From Moniliella sp. 'wahieum' (lineage: Eukaryota > Basidiomycota > Moniliellomycetes > Moniliellales > Moniliellaceae), in contig RSEE01000042.1 of assembly GCA_003971905.1 (NCBI GenBank), positions 434,001 through 498,000 on the forward strand: 64,000 nt of DNA, written 5' to 3'. Each line of letters opens with the position of its first letter. Positions within the stretch are counted from its first letter, which is position 1. Made by a program: the position numbers and the translations under genes. The notes below the pieces were generated by a model. That model was not told where the DNA came from. It did not search any database and saw only the letters and a list, made by a program, of their open reading frames with translations. Below are positions 30,500 through 41,314 of the stretch, piece after piece.

Positions 30500-32883
30500 T
30501 CACAAGCGCTTCCGAATCCATTCCTCCAAGCCTCCAGCCAGGAACAGATCCTGCACATTCTCCGCCACCCCAGTCTTGGTTTGGTACGTGACCTTGGACC
30601 CGTCGGGCAACGTCTGCACCACCCCCCGTCGGCCGAGGAAATGTCAAGGGTCTGGTCCAACGCTTGGAGGGTAGCCTTGCCGTCCTTTGTCCCGGCGCCG
30701 CGCGCGCCCCCCTTGGCATACTCGGCGGTCAACGCATCCACAAGCGCAGGGCACTCAAGGCAAATCAGACCATTGTTGGTTGCGTTGCGTTGAAAATGTC
30801 GCCAAACGAACCGGCAAGCACGATGGGCACGCCGGCATACTTGAGTGCCGTCGCCGCCTGTTCCCGCGACGAGCCCGTACCAAAGTTGTACCCGCCCACC
30901 AGCACCACGCCCTTGCGCACCCCTTCCGGCGCCGTCTCAGCCGCATGCGCCGCACGCACCTGGGCCACCACCTTGGCAAAGTCCACATCGTAGTTCTCCA
31001 TCACTACCTCGGCTTGCTTGGCCGGGGTCATGTCGTCTTGGTACGTGTACTTGCCCGGGTAGAGCGCATCGGTGTTCAAGTTGTCCTGTGGCGCAAATAG
31101 GAAGGGCCCCGAGAAATGAGACGGGAAACCAGGCAACAAGGTACCCTTTGCCTCGGGCTCTGCCGTCGTGGCCTCCGCGCTGGCCTGCTGCGGCGCAGCC
31201 GGCGCATTGGCCGTCCAGGAAAAGATAGGCTTGGTCATCTTGGCCAGCGACGGGTCCAAATCGGCCGGACCACAAATCTTGCCGGCCGCCGCAGAGGCTG
31301 CGACGACGGCGGGCGACGCAAGGTAGGCCAACGCGTTAGGCGAGCCCATTCGGCCCTTGTAGTTGCGGTTGGTAGCGGAGATGCCCACCTCGCCATCTTC
31401 CAGCAGCCCCGTGCCAAGGCCAATGCAAGGCCCGCATCCGGCCGGAAGCGGTTTGGCGCCCGCAGCGAGCAACGTGCCCCAATCACCCGCCTCTTCTGAC
31501 GCGCGCTGCACCACACTCGACGCGGCCGCAACGTAAAACTCAACGCCAGGAGCGACCTTCTTGCCCTTGAGCACTTGTGCTGCCGCATGCAAGTCGGACT
31601 GGCGTGAGTTGACGCAGGAAACGAGGTAGGCCTTGTTGATGGGAATGTTTTGCTCGGTCAACTGGCTCAACGGCGTGGCGACTTTGACCGAGTTGGGGCC
31701 CGAGACGTGGGGCGCAAGCTGGCTCAGGTCCAGGCGGAGCGTTTTGCTGTAGACGGCATCGGGGTCGGAACGGACGAGATGGTTGGAGAGGTACTCCAAG
31801 CGCTTGAAGTTGAGTCGCGGGTGGGTCTGGGCCAAGGAGGGAGACGAACCAAATTGGAACTTGTCCAGGCCGCGGATCAACTTTTCGTACCACGCCAACG
31901 TCGTCTCGTCCACCGCAAACACCCCGGCCAACGCACCCCACTCGGTGGTCATGTTGGCGATCGACAAGCGCTCATCCACACTCAACGTGCTCACCCCCGG
32001 CCGGTAAACTCAATGGCACAGTTGAGCACTTGGTCTTGATCAAAGTACCCGCACAGCGCAATGATCACATCCTTGCCCGTCACCCCGGGCGGCAAGTGGC
32101 CCGTCAGCTCGACCTTGACTTGCTCAGGGATCTGCCACCAGGTCTGCCCCGTGGCCCAGATCGCCGCAGCGTCGGTGCGGACCACCGGGGTGCCCACACA
32201 GCCAATCCCGCCATACATGTTGGAATGCGAATCGCTGGCCACGGCCAGCGTTTGGGGAAACGCATACCCTTCCTCAATCATCACTTGGTGACCAATCCCG
32301 CGCCCAGCCGGGTAAAAGGAAATATCGTGGGCTCGGGCAAAGGCTTGGATCTTGCTGTACTTTTCCAGGTTCTTCGGCGACTTGTTCTGCACATCGTGGT
32401 CCAGCGCAAACGCCACCTGGTCCGGGTTGGCAATCTTACTCGCGCCAATGGAGCGGAACCTGGAACGCCAAACACACACCACACAACAACGTATCGCGTA
32501 ACGTCCATCCCGGTCAGAGGGCCGTACTAACCACATGGAAATGGAACAAAGGGAGGAAGGGAAGAGGAAGAGGAAGAGGAAGAGGAAGAGGGAGAGGGAA
32601 GGAAGAGGAGTGCGTACTTGGAGATCACAGGGCCCGTATTGTCATGGGTCATGACCACATTGGGACGGATGTTGACACTGTCGCCGGCCTGGACAGTGAC
32701 GCCAGGGCGGAGGTCCACCGCATACCGCTGCACAATCTTCTCAATCAGCGTTTGCGCCACCTCGGCCTGGGCGCGCGCCGAGACGCAGAACCCAGCGCGA
32801 GGGGAGGCAAAGGTGGGCGTGGAAGGGCAGGGACGCAAGAGCGCACGCGGCACCGCCCGCGACAGAGCCGGTCGAACAAGCAT
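30500..32883 (-). CDS. LYS4: Homoaconitase, mitochondrial (lysine synthesis)
   Basis: This 4Fe-4S hydratase converts homocitrate to homoisocitrate in the alpha-aminoadipate lysine pathway, diagnostic for fungi. The ATG at 32883 begins a basic mitochondrial presequence ([20 protein letters not shown]). Conserved blocks follow: [14 protein letters not shown], then [63 protein letters not shown] and [29 protein letters not shown] and [11 protein letters not shown]-like [16 protein letters not shown] carry the cluster Cys residues, then [14 protein letters not shown], and the swivel domain [15 protein letters not shown]. It ends [11 protein letters not shown] at 30500. An intron at 32460-32617 (158 nt, GTACGC...TTCCAG) joins VISK to FRSIGASK. 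About 740 residues, slightly longer than yeast Lys4. Single-base losses near 31990 (a G run) and 30770 break the frame. These motifs distinguish it from aconitase and Leu1. Confidence 0.96.
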
Positions 32884-33302
32884 GGGGCGCGAGTTGGTGG
32901 TAGTGGTGGTGGTGGTGGTGGCGCGGCGGCGGTAGCGTTGCCCTGGAGCGATGGAAATGGAGCGCCAGGTTGGGGCGGAGTAATTACTGGACTGTCCAAT
33001 GCGAATCACGCTTTTTTTTCCACCGCCTCCCCCAGCGGCAGTTGCGGATTTATGGCGCCAGAAGAATATTTGTCAGACATTTACTCCGGCAGCGCGTCAG
33101 CGTTCGACATTTCACTTTTACTTTCCCTCAAGTCATGTGACTCCAAGGCGGAGGCAGTCGACAATCGCGGGGGCTGTCAACTGTCAACTACTGGCACACA
33201 GACTCGATTAGCAGTCGCCGGACCACAGAACTCCCTTCATTATGCCAGTTGGTGCCCGCTGTCATTAGTTCTGTCACCGCGGTCCATGCAGCTCAAGTCA
33301 AC
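32884..33302. other. LYS4 upstream region
   Basis: Contains a (GGT/GGTGGT)n run at 32896-32930 just upstream of the LYS4 ATG, and otherwise nothing recognisable. Confidence 0.5.
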
Positions 33303-33617
33303 ATGGTGGCCAGCTCTTTGTCGTCCGCCATTCCCTCTCCCACGGGCAAAACCTCCTTCGCCCGTCAAAGTGCCGAATCGTTCTTCTCCAAAGGACAATT
33401 CCCTTACACTACTATGGCCCGGGCCCCTGTCCAGAGTCCACCCATGATGCATGGCACTGGCTATGCCCAATCACAACCCCCCCCCGTCTCTCCCATTGCG
33501 CCGGCCATCGGAATCGGGACTACAGATGCCGCCCACGGAGGGTACTATACAGGGAGCGTGTGGATTCAGAGTGGGGCTATCGACGTAACAACAGAGTCTC
33601 AAAGACAGACACGCTAA
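33303..33617 (+). CDS. Hypothetical small protein
   Basis: A 104-codon frame from ATG 33303 (AACATGG context) has a composition unlike the surrounding junk frames: MVASSLSSAIPSPTGKTSFA, then SFFSKGQFPYTTMARAP, a PPPVSPIAPAIGIGT segment and an ending ESQRQTR. I recognise no domain. It may be a real short gene or the last exon of one; divergent from LYS4, convergent with the FAS1 gene. Confidence 0.35.
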   Translation: MVASSLSSAIPSPTGKTSFARQSAESFFSKGQFPYTTMARAPVQSPPMMHGTGYAQSQPPPVSPIAPAIGIGTTDAAHGGYYTGSVWIQSGAIDVTTESQRQTR

Positions 33618-34109
33618 GCTCGAGTTCCACCGCGCGCACACCAAGGAAGGAAGGAATAGGGGGGGAACTTGGGGGGGGGACAATGAGGTATACTGTGTAA
33701 TCAACCCGTGGGAGACGCTGCTTCTCCCAGTCGAGAGGCCAGAGAGCCCAGAGGAGAGACCGAATGGGATGCGCGTGTAGAAACGAGAAAGCTTTAAGGG
33801 TATGCGAGCATGTGGGGAAGGGAAAGTAGAGTCGGGGATGGGGTTGGGAGGGGGATGATGGTCATGGGGCATCATATGTGTTGGGGTTCTGCTCGGTAAA
33901 TATCGAAGAAGCACAGACAATATTGGGGACAACCCCTAGTCAGCTGGATGGACCATAGGTATACTGACTGGCACACAGTCCTAACACTCCCAGAGAAAGT
34001 GCAAGGTAGCCTGCCAACGCTCCGACCACAGGGTAGGGAAAGACGCAGATCAACAAAAGGGGCCATACTAGGTCTCAAGAGGCCAGGTATATGTATACGT
34101 AAAACTGGC
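33618..34109. other. 3' flank of the FAS1 gene
   Basis: No gene is seen. The DNA is purine-rich on the plus strand at 33640-33870. Confidence 0.5.
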
Positions 34110-35524
34110 TTAGGCAAGTGCCGCCATCGATCCCGCAGCGACAGCAAGCCAGCAAACCGTGTGGACGTAGAGCAAGCCTGCGGTATTGGGCTTGCCCTTC
34201 CCGGACCCATTCCCATTTGAACCACTGCCACCCGAACCATTGCCACCGTTGGAACCAGACGGGTTGTTACCAGTACCGTTGGGCCAGCCCGTACCGGTGG
34301 TATTGGCGCCATTGTCGTTGCCAGCGACAGTGGAGTTGGTAAACCCCGAAGCGGGATTGTGGGCATCTGGTCCGGGCACGTCGGGGCCCTGGGTTGAGCC
34401 CGCATTGTCGCCCTGGATGAACCCTATGACGGGACCATGGAAGACTTGCGTGCGGACAGCGCCGCTTGGACCGACCGCGACTCGTTGTAGTTAGTGTCGA
34501 GCAGCACATTGTCCAGCGTGTGGATCACGCCGTTTTTGGAGATAATGTCGGATTGGATTATCTGCGCCCAGCTGGTCCCAACACGGATCGAGTTGTTGCT
34601 CGGCTCATAGTACATGTCTTGCCCCGCCGCATTGACCAGCGATCCTTGGGTGCGCAGCAGCGGCGTAAATACCGCCCGGTTCTGGATAATGTGCTGCAAG
34701 GCCACCAGCGTTGCGTTGCCCGTTGCGTTGATCAGGGACGAGGCGGATGTCCAGGCCTCCGTTGTCGGCACAAACACCGTCACCCCAGGCAGCGAGTCGA
34801 GGTCGTTGTCGGTAAAGTAGGTCGAGTTGGCCAGCGTGGTGACCAGCTGGGTCTGGTGGGCGACAAAGCTGAGCGTGTAGGACGTGGTACCGGGCACGGT
34901 GATGGCTTGGGCAATGGGCGCCACGGTAATGTTGTTGGAAATGGTGTAGGCGTCTCGGTTACCGCGTCGGAATTCAACCCCTCAAAGACGTCAAACGGGC
35001 CGTCGCCCCGCTTCGAGAGGGAAATGGGAAGGCCGTTGCCACCGGGCTGAGCAGAGAATGAGCCATCGGTAAGGAGGGAATACCCAAGAGCGTGGGTAGG
35101 TGCGTTGGGGATCTGGTCGACTGGGAAAGAACCATTGAGGACTAAGAGGGCAGCATTTTCACCCAGTTAGAACCTACACCCAGGAGAACCAACGGGAGAG
35201 AGCACACAGATACATACCGTGCTGCAAGAGTGTGGCGCGAAGCTCGGTCTGGTTGCCCGAGACCCAGGTGGGGAGACCCGTCACGGCACTGTCCACAGGC
35301 GCCAGGAAGAGCTTCTCGCCCGCGTTGGCGACGATCGTGTTGGCGACGTCCATGTTGCTGGAAAGCAGGGTAGCGAGCTGGGTAAGGTTGTGAGACTTGA
35401 GATCGTTGATGAGCGTGTCGCTGGCCTTGTTGGTCGCCTGGCGGGACTGGGACTGGGGCAGAGCGTATGCTGCGGCAGCGGCGGCCGTGGCAGCAGCAAC
35501 AGCAACAACAGCGGCGGTGTGCAT
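34110..35524 (-). CDS. Secreted GPI-anchored fasciclin (FAS1) protein
   Basis: FAS1 domains mediate adhesion and cell-surface interactions. The ATG at 35524 starts a signal peptide ([20 protein letters not shown] then ALPQ). The first FAS1 domain includes LTQLATLLSSNMDVANTIVA, NAGEKLFLAPVDSAV and LLQHVLNGSFP. A second FAS1 domain has LVTTLANSTYFTDNDLDSLP then GVTVFVPTTEAW, LQHIIQNRAVFTPLL and NGVIHTLDNVLL, the classic H-box. A Ser/Gly/Asn-rich stalk (GSNGGNGSGGSGSNGNGSGK) leads to a hydrophobic C-terminus ending SMAALA at 34110, typical of a GPI-anchor signal. Several N-x-S/T sequons are present. An intron at 35142-35217 (GTATGT...TCTTAG, branch CTAAC) joins LLQH to VLNGS. Frame changes near 34430 and 34960 are probably indels. 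Confidence 0.9.
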
Positions 35525-37221
35525 GGCAAGGAGAGGCCAGAGCCCACCACAAGAACAGAGGGGAGAAGGAAGAGGGGCGGGTGGGGGCAATTTGGGTCGC
35601 CTGCGGGACAGTCCCTGCATTATATGCTGGGGGGGGGGCATAATAGACCGATCGGACGAGACGAAACGATGGGTGGGGGTGGTGGGTGGTGGGCAGAAGG
35701 CCGGGGGCAGTGTGGTGCTGCCGCTGGAGTGTTTGCATTGCCGCGCCTCTCACAATCAGCCAGTCGTGCGGGGCAAGGGCGCTCCTCGGCTGTGATGCGA
35801 TTGTGTGCTGGGCAGCAACGAGACGAACGGTGGCATATAAAATGCAGTTGTTCGATCTATCGGACAGACGGGAGCACTGCCCCCGCAGCGCGACGCTGGC
35901 TTGGGCAGGGTGTCTGCGCCCCGTGCATGCCATGCGCACCACAGGGGAATGGAAGAGCGCTGCGAGGGGGAAGCGCGAAGCTACTTAGTACTATATGGGC
36001 TGCTGCCCCGTGCATCCTGTGCATGCACAGGGCGCACCCAGCAACAGGCCGCCCACAGCTCGGCTCCGGGTGGGCTGCTTGTGGCTTGTCCACGGGGTTC
36101 CTTCAACTGGGAGGATCATCGGAGAGGGGGCGCAGCATCATTAGGCGAGCGAGGTGTCGGGATGATGACTTCCGCACACAGCAGGAATAACCCAACACGG
36201 TCAATCTTTTATTGCTACTTCGCCGTTATACTGTGCCTGTGAGAACCCCCTCGCCCTTGTCAATATGCGTTCCCGCAAGCAACTAACCCGGGTGGTGTGT
36301 ACATACACACCAGAGGAGAGGAGAGGCTTTGTAGACCTTCATTAGGCTTATAGGTTGGTCACGTTGATCGGCTCACGGTGCCAACCGCGCTATACTGCTG
36401 GTTGTCCATGCTCATCTCATGTCATTTCCGACGGCCGTTACCGCCTTGTTTGGTCCCGTACATAGGCCAAGGCACCTTATCGATTATCACCCTTTGCCCC
36501 TTGTTTGAGCTCCAAAGCCTCCACGGGTACACTCCGGTAGTTTCGAACCCCGGTCTCCTCTTGGTGCGACAAAGGCTTAGACGTTAACGTTTAAAACTAC
36601 CACCACCGCGATCGCATTTTGCTCTATATATCCAGAGGTTCTCCACCCAATCCTTGGGTCCTTTCGGACTTGCATGCGTTAGCCGTGCCGTTTTGCGTTC
36701 GCATATATAGGCACAAAATTTTTGGCTAGGGGTGCTTTCTAGACAGGTTGGTGCCCTGAGGCCTGATGATCGATAAGGTGCTTCACAGGGGAAGGCCGCC
36801 AGAGGTCGCCTCGTTCTTCTATTACAAAAGTCAGGGAGAGTACTTAGCACTTATGCAAAATGATGTTGTTGCATGTGTGTCCCCCGCACGAAAAAGCAAT
36901 AGGGGAACCCTACTGCTGTGCGGAGATTCCGCCGGGAAAGACATCTCTTCCAACAATCCCCGCAACGTTCCACGACGTTCACTTCTAAGATCAGTCGCTA
37001 CGCGCAATCTCTGCCCGGGCCCAACAAAGTCAACGAGACGGGGCAGCGAAAAAGGAAGAAAGACAGAGAGAGTGTTGATTATGTCGCGGAAATAATCCAA
37101 TCGATCTTTCCATATAGTGTGGTACGGCCGGTACCTAATATAACCCTCCTCAGGCCTGAGCTTCAGGCCTCACGCGTCACGGCAGTTGAAGATCAGCCAA
37201 GATCGACAATTGAAACCCTGC
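35525..37221. other. Gene-poor region, FAS1 promoter side
   Basis: No gene is recognised. It holds GC-rich promoter DNA to about 35800, then AT-richer DNA. A short tRNA B-box-like motif on the minus strand at about 36538-36565 does not fold into a tRNA. Confidence 0.5.
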
Positions 37222-37463
37222 TGTTGACTGTGATCCTCTGGCTCCCAGTCGGTAGACCAGGTTCGCCTCGGTTCCATCGGCTTCCACGCTGACGTCCCGC
37301 GTGTCACTGTCCCTGTGCCCTGCACTCTCTCCTGTGTGACTCACTGTCCCTGTGCCTAGTCCAGCCTCCTATATAGATGCCTCTGTACCCAGACCCAACT
37401 CTGGCTCCAATCCATCACCTCACCTTCTCCTCATCCTTCTGCCGTCCGGCTCCTAGGCCAACA
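37222..37463. repeat. Left LTR
   Basis: 242 bp, TGTTGACTGTGATCC...CTAGGCCAACA, with a TATA-like element at about 37369. Confidence 0.88.
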
Positions 37464-38077
37464 GAGCTACAATCTGATCCCCCCGGAAGGGGAGCGCTCT
37501 TCAAGCAAGCCCACCCCCAAGCCTACAAGCCCAAGCTAAGCCGCCTGCCAATTCATCCGGGCACCTGGGGAAAGGATGGGGGGGGGGTCACCCAACTTCT
37601 TCCACTCCTCTTTTCAACAACAAAGAGAACCCAAACAGATCAAGACGGTTGACGCATAGCGCCCGTTCATTTCCATGCCCAATGGACCCACTGGCACCAG
37701 GCATGCGGAACCAAACAACTACCAAACGCATCCAATTTTGATGCCAACGACCTTGGACCGCATTTACTCCAAGTTTCCAATTTTCTTTCACTACACCTAT
37801 AACTGGTGCTTTTTACTTTGCCCACCAAATCGCTTCGGGGCGCAACCCCTACTACTTTACTTCTAAGACTTCTACAGCATCTGGCGGTCGCACAATACAC
37901 CAACCACAAGCGCTCGGCTCGTTCAGGTGTCATCCTGGACAGCGGGGGTGTGCAGTCGTGTGGCCATGCACAACTCCAGGCCATTCGTCCCGGTTGCCAC
38001 TCAAGTCCTCCCCTCTACATCCACTGGCAGGAGCTCATCCCACAACCGATGTCTCCGGGTTCCTGGCCAGCGGGGGG

Positions 38078-38318
38078 TGTTGACTGTGATCCTCTGGCTC
38101 CCAGTCGGTAGACCAGGTTCGCCTCGGTTCCATCGGCTTCCACGCTGACGTCCCTGCGTGTCACTGTCCTGTGCCCTGCACTCTCTCTCCTGTTTGACTC
38201 ACTGTCCCTGTGCCTAGTCCAGCCTCCTATATAGATGCCTCTGTACCCAGACCCAACTCTGGCTCCAATCCATCACCTTCTCCTCATCCTTCTGCCCGTC
38301 CGGCCCCCTAGGCCAACA
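38078..38318. repeat. Right LTR
   Basis: 241 bp, same ends as the left LTR, preceded immediately by a G-rich tract; differences from the left copy are a few single-base gaps and substitutions. Confidence 0.88.
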
Positions 38319-40974
38319 CGTGCACTCAATACACATTGTGCTCATCGTCATCGACATCCCTAGGACCATCGGGATAAACTTGGTGAACATTGGCCGAGCC
38401 TGTGAGCGCTGAGCCTCACAACACAAAGGCAGCCCAGGGGCATCGTCGACACTGCCTGTTCCGGCTAAATATGGCATGCTCGCCCGGGTATATGGTGCCG
38501 ACGCGTACGTAAGGGCTTCTATCAGTTCTAGTTACTTGGGTAAGCCAACGGACTTTCCGCTGGGGCAGTTTGTGCACTGAAAATTGTGAATGCAATGAAC
38601 CATCATGCATGCAACCACGATCATGCGCCAGGACCGTTTGCGTTGTGCTGTGCTTTGCAAGGTGTCTGAGGATACGAAACAGGTACCCGGTCCACCTCCT
38701 CAGCTCCCCCAGGCTCTCTTAGCTCTCCCCCCCTCCCCCTCTGGCGTCTGAGATGGAGTTCGATCTGAGATCTGACCAGTGACTAGTAACTCGTGCCCTC
38801 TCTATCGGCAAATCTTTCGGTCTCTCTTTTCCAGCGCCACACGGGCCACTGCAAGTGATTAAATTGCGCCCTGGGTTGACGACATTGACGCGTTAATTGA
38901 CGCGTCGACACCAGTTGCTTCTGTATAGTGAGACTGGCTACCTGCCGCGCACACCGAGTAAAGAGGCAACAACAAAAGGGAGTTTCTTTCACTCACCCCT
39001 CCTGCTCCACGAGTTTGGCGCAAGGAACGGTTCATATGTGACGCTGAGTTTGAATGCTGAATCGTGGGCACGGCTTCCAGGTACGATGATAAGAAGAGCA
39101 CATGCCATGGTGCAATCGCATGAGAGTACACAGAACGGGGAAAAGGACATTATGGCTTGCAAGCCGGCCCTGCCGGCCCGCGTGACGCGTGAGGCCTCAG
39201 ATGAGGTCTCCGAGGGCCTGAGGCCTTTTGAGGGTTAGCTGACTCAGGCCTATGCAAATGAGCATGATCCATGATCAACACGACACATACCCCTACGTGT
39301 CGTTTGGTAGATCATCTCAAACATGGTGGATCTGCTTGCATGCGCGGCCCCCACGTGCCAACTTCTATGTGTCGGACTACAGATGACTCTCGAGGCTGGC
39401 CGCGTTCAACGTTCAACGTTTTCAACGTACACTTCAATTGCTGAGCAGTGCATGTGACTCTCGGTAGTACTCGGCCTCACTTGGAAGTTGGCGATGGCAT
39501 TGTCGATAATTACGCGACGATAATCGACAATCGATAACTAAACTTGATAGCTTTTGATAACAATCACTCAGAGACCTATTTCATCCATAGATGCGGTTGG
39601 TCCGAGACATGCCGATGTGCAGTAGACGGCTGGGCGCAGTGGGCTCCCGGTTATCGATTATCGGGTGGCAATATACAAGGAAAACAATACCTGTCCGCCC
39701 CCTTCGATACCCGGTGCGCGGTAACCAACGGTAAAATGCATTCTGATTGAATGATATAGATAGCCCGCTGTGCGCTGAGAAGCTCTGCCAAGAGGGCTGA
39801 GGCTGAGAGGCTGAGATCTGAGAGTCACTTTAATTGACAGTATCCTCATGGCGGATGGCGCTGGCTCTGCATGGGCACTGGCACGGGGAGAGGGAAAGCC
39901 CACGGTTGGGCGTGGACGTGTAGTTGCTTCTCACGTAGCAAGCCGTGGTAAAGCAAGGCAATTCTCCAGGAAAGCCGAAGTGCCTACTACACCTCCTGTC
40001 TACAAGGAACGGGATGGTGCGGGGTACACTGCCCCCATGCTCCGCTCCCGGCGTATTTAAAATTCGTGACAACGTTAAACGCTCAGCGCTCAACAGGGCT
40101 GGGTGCGGTGGCGGCGCACGAGACGGCACGAGCGTGGCAAGGTGTGGGTGGCCCCACGGCAACGGCGGCAACAGGAGGCTTTTGTCCTCCTGAGCTGGAG
40201 GCTGAGCTTGAGCATCGCTGTGTTGCACCATCTGCATCACCTGCATCATCGGCAAAGTCCGGACATGTTCCCCTGTACCGATAATCTCGATAATCGCTAA
40301 TCGCACATCGCTAATCGCTAATCGAGTCTGATCGAAATGATCCGGGTTCCTCTGCAGAGACCCGACACGACTCTCCATCGCGGGTCCACAGCGAAAACCC
40401 AGAACGGACATGATGATCGATGACGCGATGATGCATGAGATCGTGATAACTTTGTTGGTGATTCAGTGATCGATGATCGATGACCTCATCCGTGATTTCG
40501 CAATGACTACGGCCGGCGTGGCGCATGCCGCACGCAGCCCCGGTGCTCCCCTGTCCACCTGGAGGAGTTTATAGCGACCGCGATCAGCTTATCGCGCAGG
40601 ACAAGTCATCGGCTCCTTCCCTCCTCTGTGCCATCCCCTTCTCCTTGGTACAGCAACACCACTACGCGCCCTGGTCGCCCTCGCGCCACTGCTTCCCCTC
40701 CCAAGGTGCGTATCATGTCCTATCATGTCCCGCGGGTGTTACATGTCACGGTTGTGCGCAACGCGTTGCTGGTAACCCCCCCTTCTTGCACTAGATCGAA
40801 TGGGAAGGATCTCATTGCCGATCTCAGCGCGCTCAGCACGCTCAGCAGCGCTTTGGGCTGTGATCGATTCTCACACAAAAAGGTGGGGGGGGCGCCGGAG
40901 CGCCCAGTGCTCAGTTGCGTACTCCAACGGCAATAGTGTGGACTGACCACTCTTTTTGTTTTTGTTTCGACAGA
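38319..40974. other. Gene-poor region with recurring short words
   Basis: No recognisable gene. Short repeated words are dense: GTTCAACGTTCAACG at 39404-39430, CTAATCG repeats at 40280-40325, ATCGATGATCGATGA at 40405-40480, and AGGCCTCAG/CTGAGGCC at 39190-39250. Possible upstream coding sequence for the next entry lies at 40525-40690. Confidence 0.5.
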
Positions 40975-41314
40975 CCTCCTTGCCTTGCACACTCAGTCTC
41001 CGCTTTATCTCAACCAACGCACCCTGTGTGACTTCAAGAAAGCTTACCACGCGCCTGCCCAATCCCAATCTCAACCCCAATCCCAATCCGTCTGCTCCAA
41101 TTCCTTTGCCAAGACAAGTATGGATCCCGTTTCTGCAACTGGTGCTACGAGGGCTTGAAGAACGACACGCCGCTCTGCCCCTACTGTACCACGACCCGTT
41201 CCGCAAGTACGATCGCCCGCGCGACTAAAGCGGAGCTCCTTTGCCTTGTCGAACTGATATCATTGGGGCTTGGCAGGTTCGCCTCCAGCCCATTGAACGT
41301 TATTGAACGTTGAA
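40975..41314 (+). CDS. Possible exon of a small Cys-rich (zinc-motif) protein
   Basis: I do not recognise the gene. A pyrimidine tract ending TTTCGACAG precedes 40975, as in a 3' splice site. The following sequence includes TLCDFKKAYHAPAQSQSQPQ and, in a shifted frame from about 41113, DKYGSRFCNWCYEGLKNDTP then LCPYC. The latter is C-x2-C-x10-C-x2-C, a plausible zinc-binding knuckle pair. The join between the two parts needs one base change, in keeping with other breaks in the window. The upstream exon is not identified. Confidence 0.35.

Larger units (their letters stand above)
37222..38318. mobile_element. Small LTR retroelement (non-autonomous or deleted)
   Basis: Two direct repeats of 242 and 241 bp (37222-37463 and 38078-38318) share about 95% identity by eye. 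Both begin TGTTG and end CAACA, the canonical inverted LTR termini, and both contain a TATA-like CTATATAGATGCC. The internal region is only 614 bp. A polypurine-type tract GCGGGGGG abuts the second LTR at 38077. The flanking 5-mers are CCTGC (left) and CGTGC (right), a target-site duplication with one mismatch. Internal frames contain fragments such as VILDSGG (38.0 kb minus 70 bp), which recalls the D-S-G of retroelement aspartic proteases, but no reverse transcriptase or integrase fits. It is therefore a TRIM-like or heavily deleted element. Confidence 0.85.

Noticed and set aside
36530-36600. Minus-strand GGTTCGAAAC with flanking complementary GGTAGTTT/AAACTACC
   Set aside because: It resembles a tRNA B box, but no T stem, D arm or anticodon arm pairs correctly, so I do not call a tRNA.
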